From NCBI RefSeq assembly GCF_000455485.1, contig NZ_CBQR020000025.1, positions 35,130-99,129 on the forward strand: a DNA stretch of 64,000 nt. The letters are read 5' to 3'. The notes below the pieces were generated by a model. It had not been told where the DNA came from. It saw only the letters and a program-made list of their open reading frames with translations, and made no database searches. Origin of the DNA: Gorillibacterium massiliense (GTDB lineage Bacteria > Bacillota > Bacilli > Paenibacillales > NBRC-103111). This document shows positions 44,101 through 52,856 of the stretch, in pieces (within the stretch, counting starts at the first letter, position 1; each line of letters begins with the position of its first letter). The translations under genes and the position numbers were made by a program.

Positions 44101-44249
44101 TCGGGTTCGGGGAGTCGGAATGGATGCAGATGGCAGCAGATGAGACGGTATGGACCGCTCCCGTGTTCTTCGCTTTTGCCGATGAGGCCCTTACGTATAA
44201 AGAATTGCAAAACCTGGTTGACATTCGATTTGACGGGAACGGGAGGTAG
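41141..44249 (+). pseudogene. GNAT acetyltransferase fused to a large beta-sandwich protein, with two frameshifts
   Basis: The frame opens with a GNAT domain (about 1-150: VFLAVDGDEVIGFCSFSPY, RPDYHGHKVGRSLILKA) and continues into beta-rich extracellular-looking repeats and a mutarotase-like region (WLIVNGPYTIGLNKTNNDLW, IHSLVYRGEEWLDTSF). It breaks twice. Near 43050 the reading passes from ADGEIK to ADAVHAASIGTFTDWWDF in the next frame (one base missing). At the T4 run 43320-43323 it passes from RIDKEDSSF to SAQTALPGNGLEDGYAV (one T missing). Repaired, it gives about 1036 residues ending at 44249. Both edges read well, so the gene was recently intact or has sequence errors. The amidohydrolase gene follows 11 bases later. 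The acetyl acceptor and ligand are not known. Confidence 0.75.
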
Positions 44250-44260
44250 AAGAAACGATT

Positions 44261-45136
44261 ATGCCGATCATCGATTGCCATATCCATTTATCCGATATTC
44301 AAAGCTTTCACCATACGGCGCGGGACTTATCAGGCGTGGATTACTCTGTGGCAGGCTTAAAAGCCGAGTTTGAACGCAGCGGGGTTATTTTGGGGATCGG
44401 GATGGGCGTGGAAGAAGAAACCCCGGCGGCTTTTCCGGATACGCTGGCGGGGAATCCGATGGGGCTCGATCTGGCCCGGCCGATGCCGTCTTTTCTGATG
44501 GAGTGCGTGGGAATCAATCCGGTTCGCTTAGCCGCGGACACTGGGAAAGAGGATTTGGACCGAATCGAGCAGCGATTGCAAAGCAAGGAAGTTGCCGGAA
44601 TTAAGCTATATGCCGGTTACTATCATTATTTCGTTACCGATCCGGTGTACGGACCGGTGTATGAACTGGCCAAAAAATACGATGTGCCTGTCGTCATTCA
44701 TACCGGCGATACGTATTCGATGAACGGGTTGCTAAAGTACTCCCATCCGCTGACGGTCGACGAATTGGCTTACCAGCAGCGGGGCGTGCGCTTCATGATC
44801 TGCCATCTGGGCGATCCGTGGGTGATGGACGCGGCGGAGGTTGTGGCGAAAAACCCTAACGTCTATGCGGATCTTTCCGGCCTGGTTGTTGGTGATCAAC
44901 ATAAGTTCGACAGATTCCAGAATGAACCTCTTTTTATGGATCATTTTCGCCGAGCGCTCGTCTATGCTGACAATTATGAAAAAATGCTGTTCGGCACCGA
45001 TTGGCCGTTAGCTCCCATCGACGTGTACATCGAGTTCGTCCGGCGCCTCATTCCTGAAAAGCATCATGACGACGTTTTTTACCGCAATGCGCTTCGGGTA
45101 TTTCCACGTGTGAAGGAAAGGCTTGAAAGTCTATAA
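44261..45136 (+). CDS. Amidohydrolase-family (amidohydrolase-2) metalloenzyme
   Basis: The 291-residue TIM-barrel hydrolase or decarboxylase belongs to the ACMSD-like group. Metal ligands are visible: His-x-His in IIDCHIHLSD, the Lys/His region GIKLYAGYYHYF, the His in VVIHTGDTYS, the His in FMICHLGDPW and the Asp in LFGTDWPLAP. The substrate is not known. The ribosome binding site (GGGAGGTAGAAG) lies at the end of the upstream beta-sandwich gene, 11 bases away, so the two probably act together, perhaps on a sugar or peptide-like compound. A long hairpin terminator follows the stop. Confidence 0.85.
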   Translation: MPIIDCHIHLSDIQSFHHTARDLSGVDYSVAGLKAEFERSGVILGIGMGVEEETPAAFPDTLAGNPMGLDLARPMPSFLMECVGINPVRLAADTGKEDLDRIEQRLQSKEVAGIKLYAGYYHYFVTDPVYGPVYELAKKYDVPVVIHTGDTYSMNGLLKYSHPLTVDELAYQQRGVRFMICHLGDPWVMDAAEVVAKNPNVYADLSGLVVGDQHKFDRFQNEPLFMDHFRRALVYADNYEKMLFGTDWPLAPIDVYIEFVRRLIPEKHHDDVFYRNALRVFPRVKERLESL

Positions 45137-45141
45137 TCGGA

Positions 45142-45186
45142 AAAAACAGAAAGGCAGAGGAGCGTCCCTCTGCCTTTTCTGTTTTA
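45142..45186. terminator. Strong hairpin terminator after the amidohydrolase gene
   Basis: AAAACAGAAAGGCAGAG / CTCTGCCTTTTCTGTTTT forms a long stem with a short loop and T tracts on both strands. Confidence 0.92.
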
Positions 45187-45409
45187 ATAAACGGCTACCG
45201 GAACACCTTTATATGCATAATCGCCAGTAATAGGTATAACTTAGGTGACAACCTGCTTGGATAAATCCACTCATACCTCTGCAAGGGGAGTTCTCGTTTC
45301 TACCGATTTCAGAATTTCCTTCCCGTTAGCCGCCTTGTTCCCCCTGATCTCCGCTCGCGTGAATATGACTTTATACAAGTTTCTATCATAATTGGGTGGA
45401 GAGTAATGT
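45187..45409. other. Degenerate intergenic stretch
   Basis: No intact gene is seen. On the minus strand a short frame ending at 45184 reads VIPITGDYAYKGVPVAVY before a stop and looks like the C-terminal end of some protein, but it opens directly after another stop. Together with the kinase remnant next door this suggests a patch of gene decay. Confidence 0.35.
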
Positions 45410-45688
45410 AATGCCTTGAAGTATACGCAAGCGGGGCATGTTAAAGTTGAACTTAAAAGATCAAGCAAAAAAGCCTCCATCACCGTTTCCGATACCGGAA
45501 CAGGAATGGAGGCGAAGCATTTGAAGCGGGTTTTTGACCGTTGTTACCGGGTAACGGACACGGCGTCGTTGCATCCCGAAGGCTTCGGTTTTGGACTTGC
45601 CATAGCCAAGTGGATCGTTCTGGAGCATCTGGGCTCTTTATCCGCAGAGAGCAAACCGAGAGAAGGCAGCTCCTTTACGGTGTTGTAG
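45410..45688 (+). pseudogene. C-terminal remnant of a sensor histidine kinase
   Basis: About 92 codons carry the ATP-binding part of a histidine kinase. The N-box tail reads NALKYTQAGHVKVEL, the G1 box SDTGTGMEAKHLKRVFDRCYR, the G2 box GFGFGLAIAKWIV, then GSLSAESKPREGSSFTVL as the usual end. Everything upstream (dimerisation His, sensor) is missing, and stops appear in the same frame right before Asn-Ala. It is thus a truncated relic and not a working kinase. Its end is 1 base from the convergent prs-like gene. No response regulator gene is adjacent. Confidence 0.75.
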
Positions 45689-45689
45689 C

Positions 45690-46640
45690 CTATACCCCGC
45701 CGTATTTGAACAAGGAGCTGATGGAGCCGCCTTCGCAAGAAATTCGGATAGCGTTGGCGAGCAGTGGGGCGACGGAAAGTACTTTGATCCGCGGATCCCG
45801 AATTTCCGGAATGGCGATGGTGTCGGTGACGATAACCTCCGCGATATGGGAGTGGGTGAGACGATCAAGGGCCGGTCCGGAAAACACCGGATGGGTGGCG
45901 CAAACATAAGCGTCCAACGCTCCGCGTACTTTGAGGCCTTCCACTACATTGACGATCGTCGTGCCCGTATCGATAATGTCTTCGATGACGATGGGCGTGC
46001 GGCCTTCCACTTCACCAATGACGTGGGTGATGACCGGTTCGCTGTTCTCCGGCCGCTGTTTGATGGTGATCGCAAAGGGGGCGTTCAAAATGTTGGCCAG
46101 CCGCTCCGCTGTGGTCGCGCGTCCTGCGTCCGGCGAGACGACGATGGGATTCTGGATATTTTTCTTGACGATATAATCGGCGATCAAATCGAGAGAGGTC
46201 AAGTGATTGATCGGGATATTGAAAAAGCCCTGGATCGCGGCAGCGTGCAAATCAATGGTAATGACTCGGTTGGCGCCTACGGTGGTGAGGGAGTCGGCTA
46301 CCATTTTCGCGGCGATGGGTTTGCGGGGAGCGGATTTGTGCTCCTGCCGGGAATACCCGTAATAGGGTAGCACTAGATTGATGCTGCGGGCGGATGCCCG
46401 TTTAGCCGCGTCGATCATGACCAGCAGTTCGACGAAGTGTTCATTGATGGGATGAGAAAAGGTCTGCACCAAGTATACGTCGCAATTGCGGATTCCTTCC
46501 TCGTACAAACAGTACAATTCTCCGCTTTTGAACTTGGATAGCTTAACTTTGCCTAGAGGCTGTCCCAAATCTTTTGCAATTTCCTCTGCCAGCTTCGGAT
46601 TGGACGAGCCGGAAAAGATCTTCATTTTACTGCCGCTCAT
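45690..46640 (-). CDS. Ribose-phosphate pyrophosphokinase, paralogue
   Basis: The 316-residue protein is of normal length for PRPP synthase, making phosphoribosyl pyrophosphate from ribose-5-phosphate and ATP for nucleotide, His and Trp synthesis. Motifs: KIFSGSSNPKLAEEIA, FKSGELYCLYEEGIRNCDVYLVQ, NLVLPYYGYSRQEHKSAPRKPIAAKMVADSL (flexible loop), ITIDLHAAAIQGFF, VVSPDAGRATTAERLA and the PRPP loop VIEDIIDTGTTIVN. The usual loop reads KARSREPITAKLVA; here SAPRKPIAAKMVADSL differs, and there is no glmU/gcaD next door, so this is probably a second copy. GGAGGG six bases before the ATG sets the start. It stands downstream of the helicase gene on the same strand. Confidence 0.87.
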   Translation of the reverse strand: MSGSKMKIFSGSSNPKLAEEIAKDLGQPLGKVKLSKFKSGELYCLYEEGIRNCDVYLVQTFSHPINEHFVELLVMIDAAKRASARSINLVLPYYGYSRQEHKSAPRKPIAAKMVADSLTTVGANRVITIDLHAAAIQGFFNIPINHLTSLDLIADYIVKKNIQNPIVVSPDAGRATTAERLANILNAPFAITIKQRPENSEPVITHVIGEVEGRTPIVIEDIIDTGTTIVNVVEGLKVRGALDAYVCATHPVFSGPALDRLTHSHIAEVIVTDTIAIPEIRDPRIKVLSVAPLLANAIRISCEGGSISSLFKYGGV

Positions 46641-46747
46641 GGTTAACCCTCCATCGGTTGGATAATGATCTGTGTTCCCCGGGTTCTGCCCGATTTGTCT
46701 TTATTTTTGGCGCTTGTCCGCTTTAATGTCGTGGACTCTGTTATCCA

Positions 46748-49700
46748 TTATACAATTTGTAAAATCTCTCGTAAATCCGCTTCGGTAAGAGAAGATACCA
46801 ACTGCTCGCCGGGTTGAATGACTTCATCGATGAGATTTTTCTTCCGCTTCTGAAGAGCGTACATTTTTTCCTCCACCGTTCCCCGGCTGACCAAACGGAT
46901 GACTTGAACGACATTTTTTTGCCCGATACGGTGAGCGCGGTCGGCTGCTTGATCCTCGACGGCGGGATTCCACCACATATCGTAGAGGACGACTGTGTCC
47001 GCTCCCGTCAAGTTCAACCCGGTCCCGCCTGCCTTCAGGGAGATGAGAAAGAAGTCCCGCTCCCCGTTATTGAACCGACTGCATAGCTCTACCCGCTCCG
47101 CCGACGGTGTGGCTCCATCCAAGTAGAAATATGGAATATCCATCTGCATAAGCTCCTGCCCGATCAACTTCAGCATGCCGGTAAACTGGGAAAAGATCAG
47201 CATGCGCTTTCCGGCGCCGCGGCATTCTTCCACAAGCTCCAGCAATTGTGCTAGCTTGGCGGAACCGCCGGTATAGACTTCCACAAACAATCCAGGGTGG
47301 CAGCATAATTGGCGAAGCCGGGTCAACCCAGCGAGAATGCGGATACGGTTCTTTTGAAACGTCTCCTTATCCAGATGCTTGAGCGTCTCATGACGGAGCT
47401 TGGCCAGATAGGCGGCGTACAGTTTTTTCTGCTCCGGCAAAAGCTCGGAGGCCTGCAAGGATTCGATCTTCTCCGGCAATTCTTCCAGCACGTCGGTTTT
47501 TACCCGGCGGAGGAGAAAGGGTCGAATCCGTTTGGCGACAAGGGGGCGAGGCATGTCTAGAAATGCTTTACGATCCGGAAACAGTTCGGGGAAAACGGCG
47601 TCGAAGATGGACCAAAGTTCTTCCAGCGAATTTTCCACCGGCGTTCCGGTAAGGGCAAAGCGGTAGCGGGCCCCAATTTCTTTTACAGCCTGGGCGGTTT
47701 GGGTCGTCCAATTTTTGAACATTTGCGCTTCATCCAGAATCAGCGTATGGAATGGACAAGCAGTCATTTCTTCAATATCCCGGCGCAAAAGGGGATAGGA
47801 GGTGATGATCACATCCGCCTTACCGGGTTGCTTGAACCACTTGCTGCGTTCCTTCTTTGCACCGTCGGCGATAACGGCATGGATTTGCGGTGCAAACCGG
47901 TTTAGCTCTTGCTGCCAATTATAAAGCAGGGAGGCGGGGCAGACGATCAGCGCTGGCTGCTTTTGCTCGCGAATTTCCGGTAGGACGGATACGAGAAACG
48001 CGATGCTTTGAACGGTTTTGCCAAGGCCCATGTCGTCTGCCAAAATCCCGCCAAACCGGTAATGGGCGAGGGTCTTCATCCACCCAAAGCCGTATTTTTG
48101 ATAATCCCTCAGCGTATCAGAAAGTCCTTCGGGTACCGGAAACTCGAGATGATCCGGGTTGCGCATGTTCTCCAGTAACTGCCGGAAGGATTTACCCAAC
48201 CGGATGGCGCCGCTCGTCCCGGCAAATTCGGTTAAGTGGAGACCGCGGGCAACGGGCAAGCGAAACTCGGCGCCGCGCAGATCCCCTTTGCCGATGCCGA
48301 ATTCATTCAAGAAGCGGACGATCTCTTGCATCTCCTCTGTTTCCAAAGGCATCAAGGAACCGTTTGGCAGACGGTAGTAGCGGCGTTTTTCTTCTAGGGT
48401 GAGGAGCAGCTTGCGAATCTCGCTTTCCGAAATGCCATCCATATGGAAGCGAAAATCCAGCCAATTCGTGCGTTCATCCACATTCACGGTTATTCGCGGC
48501 GGGGCGTGTTTGGTCAGCAGGCGGACTTTGACGGCCGTGGTGGCGTGGATTTCCGCCAGTTTTTCCATCTCGGGGATGAGGTGATAGAGGAAATGGTATT
48601 GATCTTCCTCCTCATCCAGATAAAAGCCGCTCTCGGTGCGGGCAAAAGCCCCCTCGGCCATCAGCGACAGAATACGCTGCTCTTTTTGCCGATCCCGAAT
48701 TAAAATGCGGTCCGTTCTCCCTTTGCCATCGTTTTCCTCCAAAGGGTTAAAGATGATACTGCCATATTGAAACTCCAATCCTGCCAGCAGTTTGTCGTGT
48801 ACCCGATCCAGATATAAGCGCGCCTTTAACGGCGTATGCTCCATTTGGCTAGATACGCCTTCGGCGATATGGACCGTTCCCATTTTCACGAGTCCGGGGA
48901 TGACCGTTTCGATGTAGGCGGAAATCTGCTCCGGCGGAATCCGCAGGCAGGTGCTGTCACGGCTTTCGAGCATATCTTTCATATCCGCTAAACGTTGGCA
49001 GTACTCAGCAGGCAGTTTGTGCAGATTCCCTTCGTGGAGTACAAGGCCATACAAATCAAGGGCGGTAACGAGTTCCATCCCTTTAAAATCCAACCGATAG
49101 CTGCTATCCTGCTCCTGATCGAGTGTGAAATATAACGGCAGCGGAGCATCGGTGAAGTTGATTTTCGAATAGGCCGTGCGTTCGTGTTCAAGCTTCACCA
49201 TCGGCGCCTCTGCAAAGAGGGGCTGCAGGCTGTCCCAAGCGTAGGGGGGAATAAGCTGCTGCCGCTCTTCGTTTCGTTTTTTGGCAGAGGTGAAAAGATT
49301 CCCTTGTTGAAACAACTGATCATTGCGGCTGAGTTGAATCAGTTGACGTAAAATGGCGTCGTCTGCCGGTTGAAAGCAATAAAGCGCAGGATCATAGGCG
49401 AATTGAGCGGAAAAAGAGATGCGTTGACCCTTGTCGACCCGATCTAAAAACTCATGGAGCTGCTGAACGATATAGAACCGGCCGAGCCCCACTTTGAGGC
49501 TGACGCCGAACATGTATTTTCGCATAGGGGTAAGGACCGGAAACAGCGTGAACTCAACTTGGAGAGGGGTACGTGTTTCAAAATGCGGCTGAGCAAGGCT
49601 AGGGCGTACGGCCTTATCTGTGAACAAACCTAGCAAATCTGCGGTCAATTGTTCTTCCTCTGCATCGGGGTCCAAAGAAACGGTACTCGGATGCGGCCGG

Positions 49701-49768
49701 TTTTCCGGATGCAGCAAGGAGGGATAGGGTTGTTGCGGCGTTTTTTCGCCAGACCGGATACGACTCAC
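46748..49768 (-). CDS. SNF2-family DEAD/DEAH helicase
   Basis: The protein of about 1006 residues has the seven SF2/SNF2 motifs in its last 470 residues: LADDMGLGKTVQSIAFL (Walker A, motif I), CPASLLYNWQQEL (Ia), LILDEAQMFKN (II), ALTGTPVENSLEELWSIF (III), IFSQFTGMLKLI (IV), LISLKAGGTGLNL (V) and DRAHRIGQKNVVQVIRL (VI). The N-terminal half is a long helical/beta region (about 60-530) as in B. subtilis YwqA-type proteins; no SWIM Cys-x-Cys zinc finger was found. It translocates on DNA, probably for repair or replication-transcription conflicts. AAAAGGAG eight bases before GTG 49768 sets the start; an open frame runs further to 49936 but overlaps the divergent gene. Confidence 0.88.
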   Translation of the reverse strand: MSRIRSGEKTPQQPYPSLLHPENRPHPSTVSLDPDAEEEQLTADLLGLFTDKAVRPSLAQPHFETRTPLQVEFTLFPVLTPMRKYMFGVSLKVGLGRFYIVQQLHEFLDRVDKGQRISFSAQFAYDPALYCFQPADDAILRQLIQLSRNDQLFQQGNLFTSAKKRNEERQQLIPPYAWDSLQPLFAEAPMVKLEHERTAYSKINFTDAPLPLYFTLDQEQDSSYRLDFKGMELVTALDLYGLVLHEGNLHKLPAEYCQRLADMKDMLESRDSTCLRIPPEQISAYIETVIPGLVKMGTVHIAEGVSSQMEHTPLKARLYLDRVHDKLLAGLEFQYGSIIFNPLEENDGKGRTDRILIRDRQKEQRILSLMAEGAFARTESGFYLDEEEDQYHFLYHLIPEMEKLAEIHATTAVKVRLLTKHAPPRITVNVDERTNWLDFRFHMDGISESEIRKLLLTLEEKRRYYRLPNGSLMPLETEEMQEIVRFLNEFGIGKGDLRGAEFRLPVARGLHLTEFAGTSGAIRLGKSFRQLLENMRNPDHLEFPVPEGLSDTLRDYQKYGFGWMKTLAHYRFGGILADDMGLGKTVQSIAFLVSVLPEIREQKQPALIVCPASLLYNWQQELNRFAPQIHAVIADGAKKERSKWFKQPGKADVIITSYPLLRRDIEEMTACPFHTLILDEAQMFKNWTTQTAQAVKEIGARYRFALTGTPVENSLEELWSIFDAVFPELFPDRKAFLDMPRPLVAKRIRPFLLRRVKTDVLEELPEKIESLQASELLPEQKKLYAAYLAKLRHETLKHLDKETFQKNRIRILAGLTRLRQLCCHPGLFVEVYTGGSAKLAQLLELVEECRGAGKRMLIFSQFTGMLKLIGQELMQMDIPYFYLDGATPSAERVELCSRFNNGERDFFLISLKAGGTGLNLTGADTVVLYDMWWNPAVEDQAADRAHRIGQKNVVQVIRLVSRGTVEEKMYALQKRKKNLIDEVIQPGEQLVSSLTEADLREILQIV

Positions 49769-49927
49769 AGGTAGGGCTCCTTTTAATAATGAAAGTATGT
49801 CTATCTTATCATAGGACACAGGATGAATAACTTTAATGTCTTTTATGGGATGCAGTTTTTGATGAAATATGACAAATTTAACAGTATAATAGAAAGATCG
49901 TCTGAGATTGGGAGTGGGAACGGGTTC

Positions 49928-51331
49928 ATGGAACATGTCGATTTAGTCAGCTTGCAACAAAAAGTCACCTCACTTCGGGCAGAAGGGAAGTACAAGGAAA
50001 CCATTGAAGGCTGCCAGGAGCTTCTTGCACTCGGAACGGAAGCGAATGATCCGAAATCGATGTTAGTCGCGCATCTGAATAAAATGTCCTCCTATTACTG
50101 CATCGGCGATATCGAAGAGGCGTTTAAAAGCTTGAGTGAATATAAAGAGGTTTGCAGCCAGTACGGCGACGACACGGATTATTTGAACTTGTATAATTGT
50201 TTGTGCCTGCTTCACGAGTTTAATAAGGATTACGTTCGGGCGAAAGCGACCCTCGACAAGAGCATCGAGTTGGGGAAAAGACTGAAGAAATACAACATTA
50301 TTAGCAACGGGTACAGCAATTACAGTCATCTTTACATGGCGGAAGGTAATTACGCGGATGCTTTATATATGGCGAAGGAAGGGCTGCTTAACGCCAATCT
50401 TCATGAGCCGCCCAATGAAATGATGAAGCTGAGAGTGAAGCTTAATTTGGCCAAAGCCCACATCGGACTTGGACATTTCGCTGAATCCAAGATTTTAATC
50501 GATGAAATGATGAGTAATTCGGTGCTGGAGTCGTTTGTCCGGGAAAAAGCGAATTTGTATGATCTCCAAGGCTTTTGGCACACCAAGCAGGGACAGTACC
50601 GGGAAGCTTTTGATTGGTACACCCGGGCGAAGGAGTTGGTGGAGAGTTACGACGACGTGTATCTGCTCAAGGCGATCCAAGAAGAGCGCTGCAAACTGTG
50701 CGAATTAATGAATGACGTTCAACTCGGATACAGCGTTCAAAAAGAGTATATCGCTCTCCTGAATGTGATCATGAAACGGGAGCTGGCGTTGGTTGCCCTG
50801 AAGCTCGACATCAAACATAGTATCGCCGATATCGAAAAAAATGCAAATACGGACTACTTAACGGGGCTCTTCAACCGCAAATATATGGAGGAAACGACAG
50901 ATCAATGGTTGAAAGCCGCACGCGAGAATGAGGAAACGATTATTTGCATTGTTTTCGATATTGACAATTTTAAAACCATTAACGATACCTACGGCCATCT
51001 GTTTGGAGATGAAGCGATTCAGCAGGTGGGCAGGGCGATCAGCAGGATTTTCAGCAGAGACGACTTGGTCGGCCGTTATGGCGGGGATGAGTTTGTTATC
51101 GTTCTTCGCAACGTCTCTCTGGAAGACGGAATCCTGAGAGCGGAACAGATCAAGGAATCGTTCTACCAGTATCCGATTATCAAGGATGACCTATCGGTTT
51201 CAATAACGGCCAGCATCGGTGTTGCGGATAATACGGATACCGGCATCGAGACGTTTAAAGACTTGTTCCATTTAGCTGACGTTCGGTTGTATATGGCTAA
51301 ACAAAACGGAAAAAATCAAATTGAGGTGTAA
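49928..51331 (+). CDS. TPR-GGDEF diguanylate cyclase
   Basis: The 467-residue soluble protein has tetratricopeptide-like helices over about 1-290 (for example YKETIEGCQELLALGTEAND, DYVRAKATLDKSIELGKRL, GNYADALYMAKEGLLNANL, GQYREAFDWYTRAKELV) and a canonical GGDEF domain from about 300 (DYLTGLFNRKYMEE, VFDIDNFKTINDTYGHLFGD, the active loop RYGGDEFVIVLRN near 384). It should make c-di-GMP under control of a TPR-bound partner. ATG 49928 follows GGGAGTGGGAACGGG; earlier in-frame ATGs would overlap the divergent helicase leader. TATAAT sits at 49885-49890 without a good -35. The GNAT gene is 3 bases downstream. Confidence 0.85.
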   Translation: MEHVDLVSLQQKVTSLRAEGKYKETIEGCQELLALGTEANDPKSMLVAHLNKMSSYYCIGDIEEAFKSLSEYKEVCSQYGDDTDYLNLYNCLCLLHEFNKDYVRAKATLDKSIELGKRLKKYNIISNGYSNYSHLYMAEGNYADALYMAKEGLLNANLHEPPNEMMKLRVKLNLAKAHIGLGHFAESKILIDEMMSNSVLESFVREKANLYDLQGFWHTKQGQYREAFDWYTRAKELVESYDDVYLLKAIQEERCKLCELMNDVQLGYSVQKEYIALLNVIMKRELALVALKLDIKHSIADIEKNANTDYLTGLFNRKYMEETTDQWLKAARENEETIICIVFDIDNFKTINDTYGHLFGDEAIQQVGRAISRIFSRDDLVGRYGGDEFVIVLRNVSLEDGILRAEQIKESFYQYPIIKDDLSVSITASIGVADNTDTGIETFKDLFHLADVRLYMAKQNGKNQIEV

Positions 51332-51334
51332 TCT

Positions 51335-51859
51335 GTGGCTGATGAACTATCTCTTGTAAAACCGTCGGAAGAGTGGCGGCAAACATACATGGAATTTTAT
51401 CAAGATTGGAAAGACAGCGGGGAATCGATGGTTCCTTGGGCGATTGAAAAGGATCCTTCCGATTTTCCGGGCATGCTGCGATTTTTGGCCGAACAGGAAA
51501 AGGGTGAACATATTCCGGAGTCTTGGGTTCCATCATCAACCTTTTGGCTGATAGCCGATGGGAAGAGCGTGGTAGGAGCCGTCAACATCCGCCACAGGCT
51601 GAATGAGAAGCTGCTTCGTGAAGGCGGTCATATCGGGTACGGCATCCGTCCGTCGGAGCGGGGAAAAGGGTACGCGGCAAAAATGTTGGCGTTGGCGCTG
51701 GAAAGGTGCCGTGAGCTGGGGATTGAAAAAGCCCTCGTCGTTTGCGATGCGAGCAATACCGCGTCCGAGTGCACCATTTTGAAGAACGGCGGAATCGCCG
51801 ATGCGGACTTTATCGAGGAAGATGGTAACGTGGTGAAAAGGTACTGGATCGAGGTATAA
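51335..51859 (+). CDS. GNAT-family N-acetyltransferase
   Basis: The 174-residue cytosolic acyltransferase has the acetyl-CoA loop in GYGIRPSERGKGYAAKMLALALERC (R/Q-x-x-G-x-G/A) preceded by the strand VVGAVNIRHRLNE and followed by EKALVVCDASNTASECTILKNGG. The overall length and the start (MADELSLVKPSEEW) fit a plain GNAT. The substrate is not known. GTG start with GAGGTG six bases before, only 3 bases after the stop of the TPR-GGDEF gene, so the two are almost certainly co-transcribed. Confidence 0.85.
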   Translation: MADELSLVKPSEEWRQTYMEFYQDWKDSGESMVPWAIEKDPSDFPGMLRFLAEQEKGEHIPESWVPSSTFWLIADGKSVVGAVNIRHRLNEKLLREGGHIGYGIRPSERGKGYAAKMLALALERCRELGIEKALVVCDASNTASECTILKNGGIADADFIEEDGNVVKRYWIEV

Positions 51860-51912
51860 TTCTTCTCTATTCATGGTGAGAGGAGAGCTTATCTTGCAAG
51901 GAGGCGTTCGCC

Positions 51913-52758
51913 GTGTTCCATTTGCCACCTGACGAAAGGGATCTCATTCGATCGGAGCTGACTGCTGAGCAGTTGGCTTATTTGGCGGAGACGATGGCCA
52001 GGGGAAAGCGGACGGCTTTTGCCCGGGTCATGGCAGAGGCGAAAGGGGCGGATATCTCGAATGACGCTTCCTATGAAGAAATCGAAGCTCATCTGTCGGA
52101 ATGGGTGCTTGATCAATACATAGATGCCGGTCACGTATCCTCCGAACACCGCTGTGAATGCGGCAGGTCGCTTCGGCATCAGTACATCGTGATCCAAAAA
52201 TCGACGGGGGAGATCAGAAGTTTCGGCATCACTCATTTGCAAGAGCATACCGGTTTTGATGCAACCATCGTATCCTTAATCAAAAAAGGGTTTGAAGCGA
52301 TTGACTACGAGCTGGATCAAGTTCTAAGCAAAGTGAGAGACGGCTGGAAATATGACAGAGAGTTTCTCAATTTGCCGCCCGAGCTGGAGGTTCCGTCTGA
52401 TATCAAGAGGCATATGGCGGTAGGTCTTCCGCTGCACGATGGCTTTATCCGGCGACTGAAAGCATTGAAGCGCGATTACGAGCAAGATATGGTGCAAAAA
52501 CGCAGGGAAGAGCAGGCCCGACAGCGAGAGAAAGCTGCCGGGATGGAGCTTATGAATAAATTCCATCGCATGGTAGAGCAGTTGGAGCAATACAAATCTT
52601 CACCTCGGCGAGAGCTGTATCCCGGTTTGGAGATCAACCTTGCTCGTTGCGACGAGCTGATCCGGCGCATCGAAGACGGGGATGTTGACACCAAGGATTG
52701 CCTGGACCGTTTGAGCAGCCTGCTGATGAGCTTATCTTATTCCCCCCTTGGAAGATAA
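51913..52758 (+). CDS. DUF3895-like hypothetical protein
   Basis: The 281-residue soluble protein has the central core HRCECGRSLRHQYIVIQKSTGEIRSFGITHLQEHTGFDATIV, where the Cys-x-Cys-Gly strand and F-G-I-x-H-x-x-x-H-T-G recall DUF3895 proteins of Bacillus and Paenibacillus, whose role is not known. It also has a charged, probably coiled-coil section (about 190-225, KRRDYEQ...RREEQARQREKAAGMEL). Cys and His residues in the core could bind zinc. GTG start with AAGGAGGCG six bases before. It lies 53 bases after the GNAT gene and probably belongs to the same transcript. Confidence 0.6.
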   Translation: MFHLPPDERDLIRSELTAEQLAYLAETMARGKRTAFARVMAEAKGADISNDASYEEIEAHLSEWVLDQYIDAGHVSSEHRCECGRSLRHQYIVIQKSTGEIRSFGITHLQEHTGFDATIVSLIKKGFEAIDYELDQVLSKVRDGWKYDREFLNLPPELEVPSDIKRHMAVGLPLHDGFIRRLKALKRDYEQDMVQKRREEQARQREKAAGMELMNKFHRMVEQLEQYKSSPRRELYPGLEINLARCDELIRRIEDGDVDTKDCLDRLSSLLMSLSYSPLGR

Positions 52759-52770
52759 AAGGATGGTACA

Positions 52771-52838
52771 AAAAAAAGCAACCGAGAGACGGAATGGCTT
52801 GCCCATAGGGGCTGCCGCTCAGATTTCGGCTGCTTTTT
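52771..52838. terminator. Probable bidirectional terminator
   Basis: AAAAAGCAACCGAGA pairs imperfectly with TTTCGGCTGCTTTTT over a 38-base loop and has A/T tracts on both sides, between the convergent DUF3895 and VOC genes. Confidence 0.5.
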
Positions 52839-52856
52839 CTATGAAAGGGTTAGGAC

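Noticed and set aside
45271-45483. Minus-strand open frame opposite the kinase relic
   Set aside because: No start signal, and the part over the relic is the reverse of recognisable kinase sequence.
49769-49936. Upstream extension of the SNF2 helicase frame
   Set aside because: GTG 49768 has AAAAGGAG before it; the longer form would overlap the divergent TPR-GGDEF gene and its leader.
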